From contig NZ_UTBZ01000228.1 of the NCBI RefSeq assembly GCF_900580865.1, positions 340,541 through 404,540 of the forward strand: DNA of 64,000 bases, written 5' to 3'. The translations under genes were made by a program, and so were the position numbers. This stretch comes from Pseudomonas viridiflava (GTDB lineage Bacteria > Pseudomonadota > Gammaproteobacteria > Pseudomonadales > Pseudomonadaceae). The notes beneath the pieces were generated by a model. That model saw nothing but the letters and a program-made list of their open reading frames with translations. It was not told the origin of the DNA and ran no database searches. This document shows positions 1 through 9,002 of this stretch, piece by piece (the stretch's first letter is position 1; every line of letters starts with the position of its first letter).

Positions 1-173
1 ACGGCAAACTGCGGCACATGACGCACGCACAAGGTGAACAGCTCACTCAGACGCGTGAAACCACTCAACGCAAAAACCTGATAACGCTCAGGATGACGAG
101 CAATGACATCCAGCGTGCTCAGGCCGATCGAGCCCGTCGCGCCCAGAACGGTAATCTGTTGAGGGCGACTCAC
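1..173 (-). CDS. dxr: 1-deoxy-D-xylulose 5-phosphate reductoisomerase, N-terminal fragment
   Basis: Only the first 57 or so codons are inside the window; the rest runs off the left edge. The start is a GTG at 173, giving VSRPQQITVLGATGSIG, the glycine-rich NADPH-binding loop (GATGSIG) that opens the DXR family. DXR makes 2-C-methyl-D-erythritol 4-phosphate, the committed step of the non-mevalonate isoprenoid pathway. The GTG overlaps the TGA of cdsA by four bases (GTGA), so the two are translationally coupled in the frr–uppS–cdsA–dxr order known from many gammaproteobacteria. Confidence 0.93.
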   Translation of the reverse strand, partial: MSRPQQITVLGATGSIGLSTLDVIARHPERYQVFALSGFTRLSELFTLCVRHVPQFA

Positions 174-976
174 GGTGCAGCCATCCACAGCAGCACAGCA
201 AACACCGGAATTGCCGCGGTCAGACTGTCAATGCGATCGAGCACGCCGCCATGGCCGGGCAGCAGATTACTGCTGTCCTTGATGCCGGACTGACGCTTGA
301 ACATGCTTTCGGTCAGGTCGCCGACAACGGATATGAAGACGATCAGCGCAGCGCCGATCAAGCCTTTAAGCAGTTCAGCGACGGTCCAGTCACGCACCAG
401 GCCGACAATTGCGGTGATCAGCAGACTCAGCGCCAGGCCACCGTAGACGCCTTCCCAGCTCTTGCCCGGACTGACTTGCGGGGCCAGCTTGCGCTTGCCG
501 AATTTGCGACCAGAGAAGTAGGCACCGATATCGGCACCCCAGACCAGCACCATCACAGCCATGATCAGCCAGTTACCCAGCGGGTACTGCTTGATCTGCA
601 CCAGACCTTGCCAGGCCGGCAGCAGAATCAGCAGACCGATGACCAGTTTGGTTGCCGCACTCGACCAATGCATGCTGGAGCGCGGATAGGTCAACACCAG
701 CCAGGTCGCCGCCGCCCACCACAATACAGACGCACCCAGCACCCATGGCGCAAGCCCGGGCAGGATGTACATGAGGAACAACATGAACGCGACCACGGCG
801 GCAAAACCCACGCGGAACGCTTGCCCGGTGAAACCAGCCAGACGCGCCCATTCCCAGGCACCCAAAGTCACAACCAGACCGATAAACAAGGCAAAACCGG
901 AGCCTTCCAGCAGGAAAAACCCGCACAAAGCGATCGGCAGCAGGATCAGTGCAGTGATGATTCGTTGTTTAAGCAT
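170..976 (-). CDS. cdsA: Phosphatidate cytidylyltransferase (CDP-diglyceride synthase)
   Basis: 268 aa polytopic inner-membrane enzyme that makes CDP-diacylglycerol from phosphatidate and CTP, the branch point of phospholipid synthesis. Hydrophobic segments run through most of the first 220 residues. The C-terminal family signature is clear: SMFKRQSGIKD followed by LPGHGGVLDRIDS, including the metal/nucleotide-binding acidic residues. Length is normal for the family. The start ATG at 976 shares one base with the uppS stop (TAATG), and its own stop overlaps the dxr GTG, so it sits inside a tightly packed minus-strand operon. Confidence 0.96.
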   Translation of the reverse strand: MLKQRIITALILLPIALCGFFLLEGSGFALFIGLVVTLGAWEWARLAGFTGQAFRVGFAAVVAFMLFLMYILPGLAPWVLGASVLWWAAATWLVLTYPRSSMHWSSAATKLVIGLLILLPAWQGLVQIKQYPLGNWLIMAVMVLVWGADIGAYFSGRKFGKRKLAPQVSPGKSWEGVYGGLALSLLITAIVGLVRDWTVAELLKGLIGAALIVFISVVGDLTESMFKRQSGIKDSSNLLPGHGGVLDRIDSLTAAIPVFAVLLWMAAP

Positions 977-1731
977 TAAACCCGGGCTCCAGCTTCGACC
1001 TGTTCGCTCGTTTTACCGAAGCGACGCTGGCGCGAAGCGAAATCGGCCAGCGCATTGCGCATGGCATCGTGTTTGAAGTCCGGCCAGAACAGGTCGGAGA
1101 AGTACAACTCGGCGTAAGCCAGTTGCCACAGCAGGAAGTTGCTGATGCGATGCTCGCCACCGGTACGAATGCACAGGTCTGGTAACGGCAGATCGCCGGT
1201 CGCCAGACAGGTTTGCAGCAGATCCGGGGTGATGTCTTCCGGACGCAGGTGCCCGGCCTGAACTTCACGCGCCAGACGCTGTGCAGCTTGTGCGATATCC
1301 CACTGACCACCGTAATTGGCGGCGATCTGCAGAATGAAACGGTTGGCGCCCGCCGTCATCGCTTCAGCTTCACGCATTGCCGCCTGAAGCTCCGGATGAA
1401 AGCGCGAACGGTCGCCAATGATGCGCAGGCTGATGTTGTTGTCGTTGAGGCGCTTGGCCTCACGACGCAATGCCTTGAAGAACAGGTCCATCAAGGCACT
1501 GACTTCATCGGCCGGACGCTGCCAGTTCTCACTGGAGAACGCGAACAGGGTGAGCACTTCGACCTTGGCCTCGGCGCACACCTCAATTACCGCACGCACA
1601 GCATCCACGCCCGCTTTATGCCCGGCAACACCCGGCATAAAGCGTTTTTTCGCCCAGCGATTGTTGCCATCCATGATGATCGCGACATGGCGCGGCACCG
1701 CGGACGGCGCAGTCTGCTTGGTCTTGTCCAT
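976..1731 (-). CDS. uppS: Undecaprenyl diphosphate synthase (cis-prenyltransferase)
   Basis: 251 aa. Condenses isopentenyl diphosphate onto farnesyl diphosphate to make the C55 lipid carrier for peptidoglycan and other envelope polymers. The catalytic signature HVAIIMDGNNRWAKKR lies near residues 15–30 (Asp in MDGN), and the C-terminal RTGGEHRISNFLLWQLAY motif is present near residue 190. It follows frr by 14 bases and overlaps cdsA by one base, so it is probably cotranscribed with pyrH–frr–uppS–cdsA–dxr. Soluble or peripheral membrane enzyme. Confidence 0.96.
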   Translation of the reverse strand: MDKTKQTAPSAVPRHVAIIMDGNNRWAKKRFMPGVAGHKAGVDAVRAVIEVCAEAKVEVLTLFAFSSENWQRPADEVSALMDLFFKALRREAKRLNDNNISLRIIGDRSRFHPELQAAMREAEAMTAGANRFILQIAANYGGQWDIAQAAQRLAREVQAGHLRPEDITPDLLQTCLATGDLPLPDLCIRTGGEHRISNFLLWQLAYAELYFSDLFWPDFKHDAMRNALADFASRQRRFGKTSEQVEAGARV

Positions 1732-1745
1732 TAAAAGCTCGAACC

Positions 1746-2303
1746 TTATACGGCCATCAGATCCGCTTCTTTTTGCTTGGTAGCCGTGTCGATATCAGCT
1801 TCAGCCTTGTCGGTGAGTTTCTGAATATCGGCAGCGGCACGACGCTCTTCGTCTTCGCTGATTTCTTTGTCCTTGACCAGTTTCTTCAGCTCGCCCAAGG
1901 CGTCACGACGAATGTTGCGCACGGCAACACGGGCGTCTTCGGCGGCACTGCGCGCCTGCTTGGTGAAGCCCTTGCGGGTTTCTTCAGTCAGGGCAGGCAT
2001 GGAAATCAGCAACAACTCACCCAGGTTGGTCGGGTTGAGGTTCAGGCCAGCGCTCTGGATTGCCTTGTCGACCGCTGCGAGCATGTTGCGCTCGAACGCA
2101 ACGACTTGCAGGGTGCGCGAGTCTTTTACCGTGATGTTCGCCACTTGGGTGATGGAGGTGTCTGCGCCGTAGTACGGCACCATCACGCTACCCAGAATGC
2201 TTGGGTGAGCTTTGCCGGTACGAATCTGACCAAATGCGTGGGCCAGAGAATCCAGGGATTTCTGCATGCGCTCTTGAGCGTCTTTTTTGATTTCGTTGAT
2301 CAT
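1746..2303 (-). CDS. frr: Ribosome recycling factor
   Basis: 185 aa, the standard length. With EF-G it splits the post-termination ribosome. Begins MINEIKKDAQERM and ends with the helical KEADLMAV tail. The RTGKAHPSIL and NIRRDALGELKKL stretches are typical of RRF domains I and II. Its start overlaps the pyrH stop by four bases (ATGA at 2300–2303), indicating translational coupling. High confidence from full-length family similarity. Confidence 0.97.
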   Translation of the reverse strand: MINEIKKDAQERMQKSLDSLAHAFGQIRTGKAHPSILGSVMVPYYGADTSITQVANITVKDSRTLQVVAFERNMLAAVDKAIQSAGLNLNPTNLGELLLISMPALTEETRKGFTKQARSAAEDARVAVRNIRRDALGELKKLVKDKEISEDEERRAAADIQKLTDKAEADIDTATKQKEADLMAV

Positions 2304-3043
2304 TGTTGACCTTCCTCGATCAGGGTGCCTTCAGCGCCGCCATGGACGATGTTCAGCAGGGCACCGGGCTTGTTCATGTTGAATACGCGCAGCGGCATCT
2401 TGTGGTCGCGGCACAGGCAAATAGCTGTCAGATCCATTACACCCAGCTTGCGATCCAGTACTTCATCATAAGTCAGATGATCGAACTTCTCGGCATGCGG
2501 GTCTTTGAACGGGTCAGCGGTGTAGACGCCATCGACCTTGGTCGCTTTCAGCACGACGTCGGCATCAATTTCGATTGCACGCAGGCAGGCTGCAGAATCC
2601 GTGGTAAAGAACGGATTACCGGTACCGGCCGCGAAAATCACCACGTCCTTGGAGTTCAGGTGGCGCATGGCTTTGCGGCGATCATAATGATCGGTCACAC
2701 CAACCATGGAAATGGCCGACATCACGATGGCCGAGATATTGGCACGTTCCAGCGCATCGCGCATGGCCAGGGCGTTCATCACAGTGGCCAGCATGCCCAT
2801 GTGGTCGCCTGTGACCCGATCCATACCGGCTTTGCTCAGGGCTTCGCCACGGAACAGGTTGCCACCGCCGATCACCAGACCGACCTGGACGCCGATGCCG
2901 ACCAGTTGGCCGACTTCCAGCGCCATGCGATCCAGCACTTTTGGATCGATCCCGAACTCTTCCGAGCCCATCAGGGCCTCGCCGCTAAGCTTGAGTAGAA
3001 TGCGTTTATAGCGAGCCTGATAACCACTGCCCTGCTGAGCCAT
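2300..3043 (-). CDS. pyrH: Uridylate kinase
   Basis: 247 aa bacterial UMP kinase of the amino-acid kinase fold, making UDP for nucleic acid and envelope sugar-nucleotide synthesis; normally hexameric and controlled by GTP and UTP. Visible motifs: LKLSGEALMG near residues 17–26, GGGNLFRG near 60, and the kinase core FAAGTGNPFFTTDSAA. First gene of the pyrH–frr–uppS–cdsA–dxr run; about 200 bases separate it from tsf, and a terminator-like hairpin lies in that gap. Confidence 0.97.
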   Translation of the reverse strand: MAQQGSGYQARYKRILLKLSGEALMGSEEFGIDPKVLDRMALEVGQLVGIGVQVGLVIGGGNLFRGEALSKAGMDRVTGDHMGMLATVMNALAMRDALERANISAIVMSAISMVGVTDHYDRRKAMRHLNSKDVVIFAAGTGNPFFTTDSAACLRAIEIDADVVLKATKVDGVYTADPFKDPHAEKFDHLTYDEVLDRKLGVMDLTAICLCRDHKMPLRVFNMNKPGALLNIVHGGAEGTLIEEGQQ

Positions 3044-3196
3044 TGCGAATCTCTCCTGCGGCGTATTTAAAAATTCTTTGCGAGCTGTTTACAGCTGGCG
3101 TTCACTCTAGCTTGGCGCTGCTTCAGCGCCATCGGAACATGGCTTTGTAAGTCAGTTCCAAGTGGAAACCAATAAAAAATTGGCAACCCCATCTGA

Positions 3197-3230
3197 AAAG
3201 AGGCTGCGCGCGTTAGCGGGCAGCCTCTTT
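3197..3230 (-). terminator. Terminator-like hairpin after tsf
   Basis: An 11-bp perfect stem, AAAGAGGCTGC at 3197–3207 paired with GCAGCCTCTTT at 3220–3230, with a 12-nt loop, 23 bases after the tsf stop. On the minus strand the stem is followed by TTTTCAG, a short T tract. Likely ends the rpsB–tsf transcript or reduces read-through into pyrH. Confidence 0.75.
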
Positions 3231-3252
3231 CGGCGACAGTTAAAAAACCGTC

Positions 3253-4116
3253 TTACTGCTTGGCGGCAGCCAGCTGGGCAGCAACTTCTTCAGCGAAGTT
3301 GTCTACTGGCTTCTCGATGCCGTCGCCCACTTTGTAGTAGGTGAAGGAAACGATTTCAGCGCCGCCTTTCTTGGCCAGCTCGCCAACCTTGATTTCAGGG
3401 TTCTTGACGAACGCCTGCTCAACCAGGCTTGCTTCTGCCAGGAACTTGCTGATACGGCCTTTGACCATGTTCTCAACAATGTTTTCTGGCTTGCCTTTGA
3501 TCTTCTCTTCGTTCAGCTGCAGGAACACAGCTTTTTCACGCTCGATCGCTTCAGCCGAAACTTGCGAAGGCAGCAGGAACTCAGGGTTGCTTGCAGCAAC
3601 GTGCATCGCGATGTCTTTGGCCAGTTCGACGTCGCCGCCTTTCAGAGCCACAACCACACCGATCTTGTTGCCGTGCAGGTACGAACCTACAACGTCAGCT
3701 TCGATACGGGCCAGACGACGGATGTTGACGTTTTCGCCTACTTTGGCAACCAGCGCTTCACGAGCAGCTTCTTGCGAAGCGATCAGCGGAGCAGCGTCGG
3801 TCAGCTTGTCAGCGAAAGCTTTTTCAACGCTGGCAGCAACGAAGTTTTTGAAGTCGTCTTGCAGAGCCAGGAAGTCGGTCTGCGAGTTCACTTCCAGGAT
3901 AACGGCAGCTTTACCGTCGTCCTTGATTGCGATTGCGCCTTCAGCGGCAACGTTGCCAGCCTTCTTCGCAGCCTTGATCGCGCCCGAAGCACGCATATCA
4001 TCAATGGCTTTTTCGATGTCGCCGTCAGCCTTTTCCAGGGCTTTCTTGCAGTCCATCATGCCTTCGCCGGTACGCTCGCGCAGTTCTTTAACCAACGCTG
4101 CAGTAATTGCTGCCAT
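3253..4116 (-). CDS. tsf: Elongation factor Ts
   Basis: 287 aa nucleotide-exchange factor for EF-Tu. The start chosen is the ATG at 4116 (MAAITAALVKELRERTGEGMMDCKKAL), preceded by an AGAGGAA ribosome-binding site; an in-frame ATG 33 bases further upstream would add 11 residues not typical of the family. The UBA-like N-terminal domain with RTGEGMMDCKKAL and the SQTDFLA motif around residue 80 are both intact. Downstream of rpsB with a strong hairpin in between, the usual rpsB–tsf arrangement in which the hairpin tunes tsf expression. Confidence 0.97.
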   Translation of the reverse strand: MAAITAALVKELRERTGEGMMDCKKALEKADGDIEKAIDDMRASGAIKAAKKAGNVAAEGAIAIKDDGKAAVILEVNSQTDFLALQDDFKNFVAASVEKAFADKLTDAAPLIASQEAAREALVAKVGENVNIRRLARIEADVVGSYLHGNKIGVVVALKGGDVELAKDIAMHVAASNPEFLLPSQVSAEAIEREKAVFLQLNEEKIKGKPENIVENMVKGRISKFLAEASLVEQAFVKNPEIKVGELAKKGGAEIVSFTYYKVGDGIEKPVDNFAEEVAAQLAAAKQ

Positions 4117-4266
4117 TTTCAAATTCCTCTTGGATAGGTTTTCAACCATTCCACCCGATCGAACGGGCGTTCAATTCGTCCCGAGCCCCACCTTGTAGCC
4201 GCTGCACGTTACAAATACAGGGCGGGCGCTGCCACAAGTGGGCGCCAACAATTGGTTTTCGAGGTG

Positions 4267-4295
4267 GCAAAAAGGGGGCCAAGCCCCCTTTTTGC
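4267..4295. terminator. Strong hairpin between rpsB and tsf
   Basis: A 13-bp perfect stem, GCAAAAAGGGGGC at 4267–4279 and GCCCCCTTTTTGC at 4283–4295, with a CAA loop. It begins about 27 bases after the rpsB stop and has A and T runs on both sides, so it could act in either direction. In rpsB–tsf operons such a structure is a partial terminator, consistent with tsf still being transcribed from upstream. Confidence 0.85.
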
Positions 4296-4321
4296 TTACT
4301 GAGTCAACGCCAGGGCGTTAA

Positions 4322-5059
4322 TTACTCAGCTGCAGCCTGAGTTTCTTCAGCTGCGAATTCTACAGTGCCGCCAGCAACATTGTTGCGACCACGGATCACT
4401 GCGTCAGCCATCGAACCCATGTACAGCTGGATAGCGCGGATTGCGTCATCGTTGCCTGGGATGATGTAGTCAACGCCTTCCGGGCTGCTGTTGGTGTCGA
4501 CAACGCCGATTACCGGGATGCCCAGCTTGTTGGCTTCGGTGATCGCGATGCGCTCGTGGTCAACGTCGATCACGAACAGTGCGTCTGGCAGACCGCCCAT
4601 GTCCTTGATGCCGCCCAGCGAACGATCCAGCTTTTCCAGGTCACGGGAGCGCATCAGCGCTTCTTTCTTGGTCAGCTTGGCGAAAGTACCGTCTTCGGCT
4701 TGAACTTCAAGGTCACGCAGACGCTTGATGGAAGCACGAATGGTTTTGAAGTTGGTCAGCATGCCGCCCAACCAGCGGTGATCGACGTACGGCGAACCGC
4801 AACGTGCTGCTTCTTCAGCAACGATCTTGCCAGCGGAACGCTTGGTGCCGACGAACAGAATCTTGTTTTTGCCCTGGGCCAGACGCTCTACGAAAGTCAG
4901 AGCTTCGTTGAACATTGGCAGGGTTTTTTCAAGGTTGATAATGTGAATCTTGTTACGCGCGCCGAAAATGTACTTACCCATTTTCGGATTCCAGTAACGG
5001 GTTTGGTGACCGAAGTGCACACCGGCCTTCAGCATATCGCGCATATTGACTTGGGACAT
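4322..5059 (-). CDS. rpsB: 30S ribosomal protein S2
   Basis: 245 aa, normal length. Opens MSQVNMRDMLKAGVHFGHQTRYWNPKM, the S2 signature, and contains the second family motif PDALFVIDVDHERIAI near residue 165. S2 joins the 30S subunit late and recruits S1. About 130 bases of leader separate it from its likely promoter; in E. coli S2 represses its own synthesis through the rpsB leader, and a hairpin is visible here too. Divergent from map. Confidence 0.98.
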   Translation of the reverse strand: MSQVNMRDMLKAGVHFGHQTRYWNPKMGKYIFGARNKIHIINLEKTLPMFNEALTFVERLAQGKNKILFVGTKRSAGKIVAEEAARCGSPYVDHRWLGGMLTNFKTIRASIKRLRDLEVQAEDGTFAKLTKKEALMRSRDLEKLDRSLGGIKDMGGLPDALFVIDVDHERIAITEANKLGIPVIGVVDTNSSPEGVDYIIPGNDDAIRAIQLYMGSMADAVIRGRNNVAGGTVEFAAEETQAAAE

Positions 5060-5173
5060 GATAGTTCCTTAATAAGTCGGGTTTGGCCTCCACGTATCCC
5101 AATGACCAACCAGTGGCATAAAGCCAAAAGCACCCAGGTCATCGTGTCGACACGTGTGTGGATTTAAGCTTTT

Positions 5174-5228
5174 CGGGGTATCCCCGGAAAGCGGCGCATT
5201 TTATACCACAGGGTGCGCAGAAACGGAA
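5174..5228 (-). promoter_or_regulatory. Likely rpsB promoter with GC-rich discriminator and leader hairpin
   Basis: On the minus strand TATAAAAT (5205–5198) fits a -10 box, with TTCCGT (5228–5223) a weak -35 at 17 bases. It is followed at once by GCGCCGC, a GC-rich discriminator typical of stringently controlled ribosomal promoters, and by the hairpin CGGGG-TAT-CCCCG (5174–5186). The hairpin lies at the start of the rpsB leader, where S2-dependent control is known in E. coli. The rest of the 373-base gap to map holds no other clear feature. Positional inference only. Confidence 0.5.
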
Positions 5229-5432
5229 CCCGGAATCTGTATTCGCACCAAGGACATGGGCGCAGCCCCCTTGGAATCGGCCCCGAACGCACCATTGTAT
5301 AGAGAGAAGCGATGCACGCGGGCGCTGAATTGCGCCGTGCGTCTGTTAGAATCGCGTTTTTCAGGGTCGCCAATCGAACACCGGCCACCCTATCCGTATC
5401 AGCAAGCGCCGCCGAGCGCAGAGAGAGCCTGT

Positions 5433-6215
5433 ATGACCGTCAACCTCAAAACTCCCGAGGACATCGCTGGCATGCGCGTCGCCGGCAAACTGGCCGCCGA
5501 TGTGCTGGAAATGATTGCCGAACATGTCAAACCGGGCGTCACCACCGATGAGCTGAACCAGATCTGCCACGACTACATCGTCAACGTGCAGCAAGCCATC
5601 CCGGCCCCGCTCAATTACAAGGGCTACCCGAAGTCGATCTGCACCTCGATCAACCACGTGGTCTGCCATGGCATTCCGAATGACAAGCCGCTGAAAAACG
5701 GCGACACCCTGAACATTGACGTGACCGTGATCAAGGACGGTTACCACGGCGACACCAGCCGCATGTTCCATGTCGGCGAAGTGCCGGTCTGGGCCGAACG
5801 CCTGTCGCAGATCACCCAGGAATGCATGTACAAGGCGATCGAGATCGTCAAACCCGGCTGCCGCCTCGGCGACATCGGCGAAGTGATCCAGAAGCACGCC
5901 GAGAAGAATGGTTTCTCGGTGGTTCGCGAGTTCTGCGGTCACGGCATCGGCAAGGTCTTCCATGAAGAGCCGCAAATTCTGCACTACGGCCGCGCCGGCA
6001 CCGGCATGGAACTGAAGGCCGGCATGACCTTCACCATCGAGCCGATGATCAACCAGGGCAAGGCCGACACCAAAGTACTGGGCGACGGCTGGACCGCGAT
6101 CACCAAGGACCGCAAGCTCTCGGCACAGTGGGAACACACCCTGCTGGTCACCGACACCGGTTACGAGATCTTCACCCTGCGCGCCGATGACACCATCCCG
6201 CGCATCTCGGCCTGA
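5433..6215 (+). CDS. map: Type I methionine aminopeptidase
   Basis: 260 aa enzyme that removes the initiator methionine from nascent proteins. The ATG at 5433 (MTVNLKTPEDIAGMRVAGK) was chosen because it starts the conserved fold; the reading frame stays open further upstream but that stretch lies in the promoter region. All dinuclear-metal ligands are in place: the NIDVTVIKDGYHGDTSR block with two Asp, the HGIGKVFHEEP histidine, TFTIEPM and QWEHTLLVT glutamates. Divergent from rpsB, an order conserved in pseudomonads; followed by glnD. Confidence 0.97.
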   Translation: MTVNLKTPEDIAGMRVAGKLAADVLEMIAEHVKPGVTTDELNQICHDYIVNVQQAIPAPLNYKGYPKSICTSINHVVCHGIPNDKPLKNGDTLNIDVTVIKDGYHGDTSRMFHVGEVPVWAERLSQITQECMYKAIEIVKPGCRLGDIGEVIQKHAEKNGFSVVREFCGHGIGKVFHEEPQILHYGRAGTGMELKAGMTFTIEPMINQGKADTKVLGDGWTAITKDRKLSAQWEHTLLVTDTGYEIFTLRADDTIPRISA

Positions 6216-6256
6216 TCCACACAACGCTCCCAGCTTTATAGAAGGAAAGCCAATCG

Positions 6257-8959
6257 ATGCCGCAGGTGGATCCCGAACTCTTCGACCGTGGCCAGTTCCA
6301 AGCTGAACTGGCCCTGAAAGCGAGTCCTATCGCGGCGTTCAAGAAGGCGATCCGCCAGGCTCGCGAGGTGCTCGACACGCGCTTTCGCCAAGGTCGCGAT
6401 ATTCGCCGGCTGATCGAAGACCGTGCCTGGTTCGTCGACAATATCCTGCAAAAGGCCTGGGAGCAGTTCAACTGGAGCGAAGACGCCGACATCGCGCTGG
6501 TCGCGGTCGGCGGTTACGGCCGTGGTGAGCTGCATCCGTATTCCGACATCGACTTGCTGATCCTGCTGGACAGCGCCGATCACGAAGTTTTCCGTGACTC
6601 CATCGAGCGCTTTCTGACGCTGTTGTGGGACATCGGCCTGGAAGTCGGGCAGAGCGTACGCTCGGTCGATGAATGCGCCGAAGAAGCCCGCGCTGACCTC
6701 ACGGTTGTCACCAACCTGATGGAAAGCCGCACCATCTGCGGCCCCGAGCGTCTGCGTCAGCGCATGCTCGATGTCACCAGCACCGCACACATGTGGCCGG
6801 CCAAGGAGTTTTTCCTCGCCAAGCGTGCCGAACAAAAGGCGCGCCACCACAAATACAACGACACCGAATACAACCTGGAACCCAACGTCAAAGGCTCGCC
6901 CGGCGGCCTGCGGGATATCCAGACGATTCTCTGGGTTGCCCGGCGTCAGTACGGCACCCTGAACCTGCGCGCCCTCGCCGGCGAAGGCTTCCTGGTCGAA
7001 AGCGAAAACGCCCTGCTCGCCTCTTCCCAGGAGTTTCTCTGGAAAGTGCGCTACGCCTTGCACATGCTCGCTGGTCGCTCCGAAGACCGTCTGCTGTTCG
7101 ATCATCAACGCACCATTGCCGGACTGCTGGGCTTTGAAGGTGACGACGCCAAACAGGCGGTCGAAAACTTCATGCAACAGTATTTCCGCGTAGTGATGAG
7201 CATTGCCCAGCTCAGCGACCTGATCATCCAGCACTTCGAGGAAGTCATCCTCGCCCCGGAAGACGAAGCGCCGCCGCAGCCGATCAACTCGCGTTTCCAG
7301 CTCCACGACGGCTACATCGAGGCACGCAACGACAACGTATTCCGCCGCACGCCATTCGCCATGCTCGAGATTTTTGTGCTGATGGCGCAGCAGCCGGAAA
7401 TCAAAGGTGTGCGTGCCGACACCATTCGTCTGCTGCGCGAGAATCGCCACCTGATCGACGACAACTTCCGCAACGACATTCGCAATACCAGCCTGTTCAT
7501 TGAGCTGTTCAAGTGCAAGATCGGCATCCACCGCAACCTGCGACGGATGAACCGTTACGGCATTCTCGGGCGCTATCTGCCGGAGTTCGGCTTTATCGTC
7601 GGGCAGATGCAGCACGACCTGTTCCACATCTATACGGTCGATGCGCACACGCTGAACCTGATCAAGCACCTGCGCAAATTGCAGTACACCCAGGTCTCGG
7701 AGAAATTCCCGCTGGCCGCCAAGCTCATGGCCAAGCTGCCCAAGCCCGAACTGATCTACATGGCGGGCCTGTACCACGACATCGGCAAGGGCCGGCATGG
7801 CGATCACTCGGAAATCGGCGCGGTCGATGCCGAAGCGTTCTGCCAGCGCCATCAGTTGCCGGTATGGGACAGCCGTCTGATTGTCTGGCTGGTGCAAAAC
7901 CATCTGGTGATGTCGACTACCGCGCAGCGCAAGGACTTGTCCGACCCGCAAGTGATTCACGATTTCGCTCTGGCCGTCGGCGATGAAACCCGTCTCGACT
8001 ATCTCTACGTGCTGACCGTGGCCGACATCAACGCGACCAACCCGACGCTGTGGAACTCGTGGCGCGCCAGCCTGTTGCGCCAGCTCTACACCGAGACCAA
8101 ACGTGCCTTGCGCCGAGGCCTGGAAAACCCGGTGGATCGCGAAGAGCAGATCCGCCAGACCCAAAGCGCCGCGCTGGATATTCTGGTGCGCGGCGGCACT
8201 GATCCGGACGATGTCGAGCAATTGTGGGCTCAGTTGGGCGATGACTATTTCCTGCGCCATACCGCCGGCGACGTGGCCTGGCACAGCGATGCAATCCTGC
8301 AGCAGCCGGTCGATGGCGGGCCGCTGGTGCTGATCAAGGAAACCACCCAACGCGAGTTCGAGGGTGGCACGCAGATCTTCATTTATGCACCGGACCAGCA
8401 TGATTTCTTCGCGGTGACCGTGGCGGCTATGGATCAGCTGAACCTGAACATTCATGACGCCCGGGTTATCACCTCGAGCAGCCAGTTCACCCTCGACACC
8501 TACATCGTGCTCGACAACGAAGGCGAGTCGATCGGCGACAACCCGGCGCGGGTCAAGCAGATCCGCGAAGGCCTGACCGAAGCCCTGCGCAATCCGGACG
8601 ATTACCCGACGATCATCCAGCGCCGCGTGCCGCGCCAGCTCAAGCATTTCGCCTTTGCGCCGCAGGTGACGATTCACAACGATGCGCAGCGTCCGGTGAC
8701 CGTACTGGAATTGACCGCACCCGATCGCCCGGGCCTGCTGGCGCGGATCGGCGGGATTTTCCTCGAGTTCGACCTGTCGCTGCAGAACGCCAAGATTGCG
8801 ACCCTCGGCGAGCGGGTCGAAGACGTGTTCTTCATCACCGACGCCCACAACCAACCGTTATCCGACCCGTTGCTGTGCAGCCGTTTGCAGGATGCGATCG
8901 TTGAGCAACTGAGCGTCAATCAGGAACCCGATATCAAATTGTCGCGCATCAGTATCTGA
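6257..8959 (+). CDS. glnD: Bifunctional [protein-PII] uridylyltransferase / uridylyl-removing enzyme
   Basis: 900 aa nitrogen sensor that adds UMP to PII proteins under nitrogen limitation and removes it when glutamine is high. Domain order is standard: nucleotidyltransferase with GGYGRGELHPYSDID (about residues 85–99), HD-type hydrolase with YHDIGKGRHGDHSE (about 505–518), and two C-terminal ACT domains (about 707–780 and 813–890) that bind glutamine. The start ATG at 6257 follows GAAGGAAAG. It sits between map and dapC, as in other pseudomonads. No missing key residue is seen. Confidence 0.97.
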   Translation: MPQVDPELFDRGQFQAELALKASPIAAFKKAIRQAREVLDTRFRQGRDIRRLIEDRAWFVDNILQKAWEQFNWSEDADIALVAVGGYGRGELHPYSDIDLLILLDSADHEVFRDSIERFLTLLWDIGLEVGQSVRSVDECAEEARADLTVVTNLMESRTICGPERLRQRMLDVTSTAHMWPAKEFFLAKRAEQKARHHKYNDTEYNLEPNVKGSPGGLRDIQTILWVARRQYGTLNLRALAGEGFLVESENALLASSQEFLWKVRYALHMLAGRSEDRLLFDHQRTIAGLLGFEGDDAKQAVENFMQQYFRVVMSIAQLSDLIIQHFEEVILAPEDEAPPQPINSRFQLHDGYIEARNDNVFRRTPFAMLEIFVLMAQQPEIKGVRADTIRLLRENRHLIDDNFRNDIRNTSLFIELFKCKIGIHRNLRRMNRYGILGRYLPEFGFIVGQMQHDLFHIYTVDAHTLNLIKHLRKLQYTQVSEKFPLAAKLMAKLPKPELIYMAGLYHDIGKGRHGDHSEIGAVDAEAFCQRHQLPVWDSRLIVWLVQNHLVMSTTAQRKDLSDPQVIHDFALAVGDETRLDYLYVLTVADINATNPTLWNSWRASLLRQLYTETKRALRRGLENPVDREEQIRQTQSAALDILVRGGTDPDDVEQLWAQLGDDYFLRHTAGDVAWHSDAILQQPVDGGPLVLIKETTQREFEGGTQIFIYAPDQHDFFAVTVAAMDQLNLNIHDARVITSSSQFTLDTYIVLDNEGESIGDNPARVKQIREGLTEALRNPDDYPTIIQRRVPRQLKHFAFAPQVTIHNDAQRPVTVLELTAPDRPGLLARIGGIFLEFDLSLQNAKIATLGERVEDVFFITDAHNQPLSDPLLCSRLQDAIVEQLSVNQEPDIKLSRISI

Positions 8960-9002
8960 TGGCGCCCCGGATTCAAATGGCTTTGCGAGAGACCCAGCCC
9001 CA

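Noticed and set aside
6236..8854. 872-codon open frame opposite glnD
   Set aside because: High-GC codon bias creates long antisense frames; the plus strand encodes full GlnD with all motifs.
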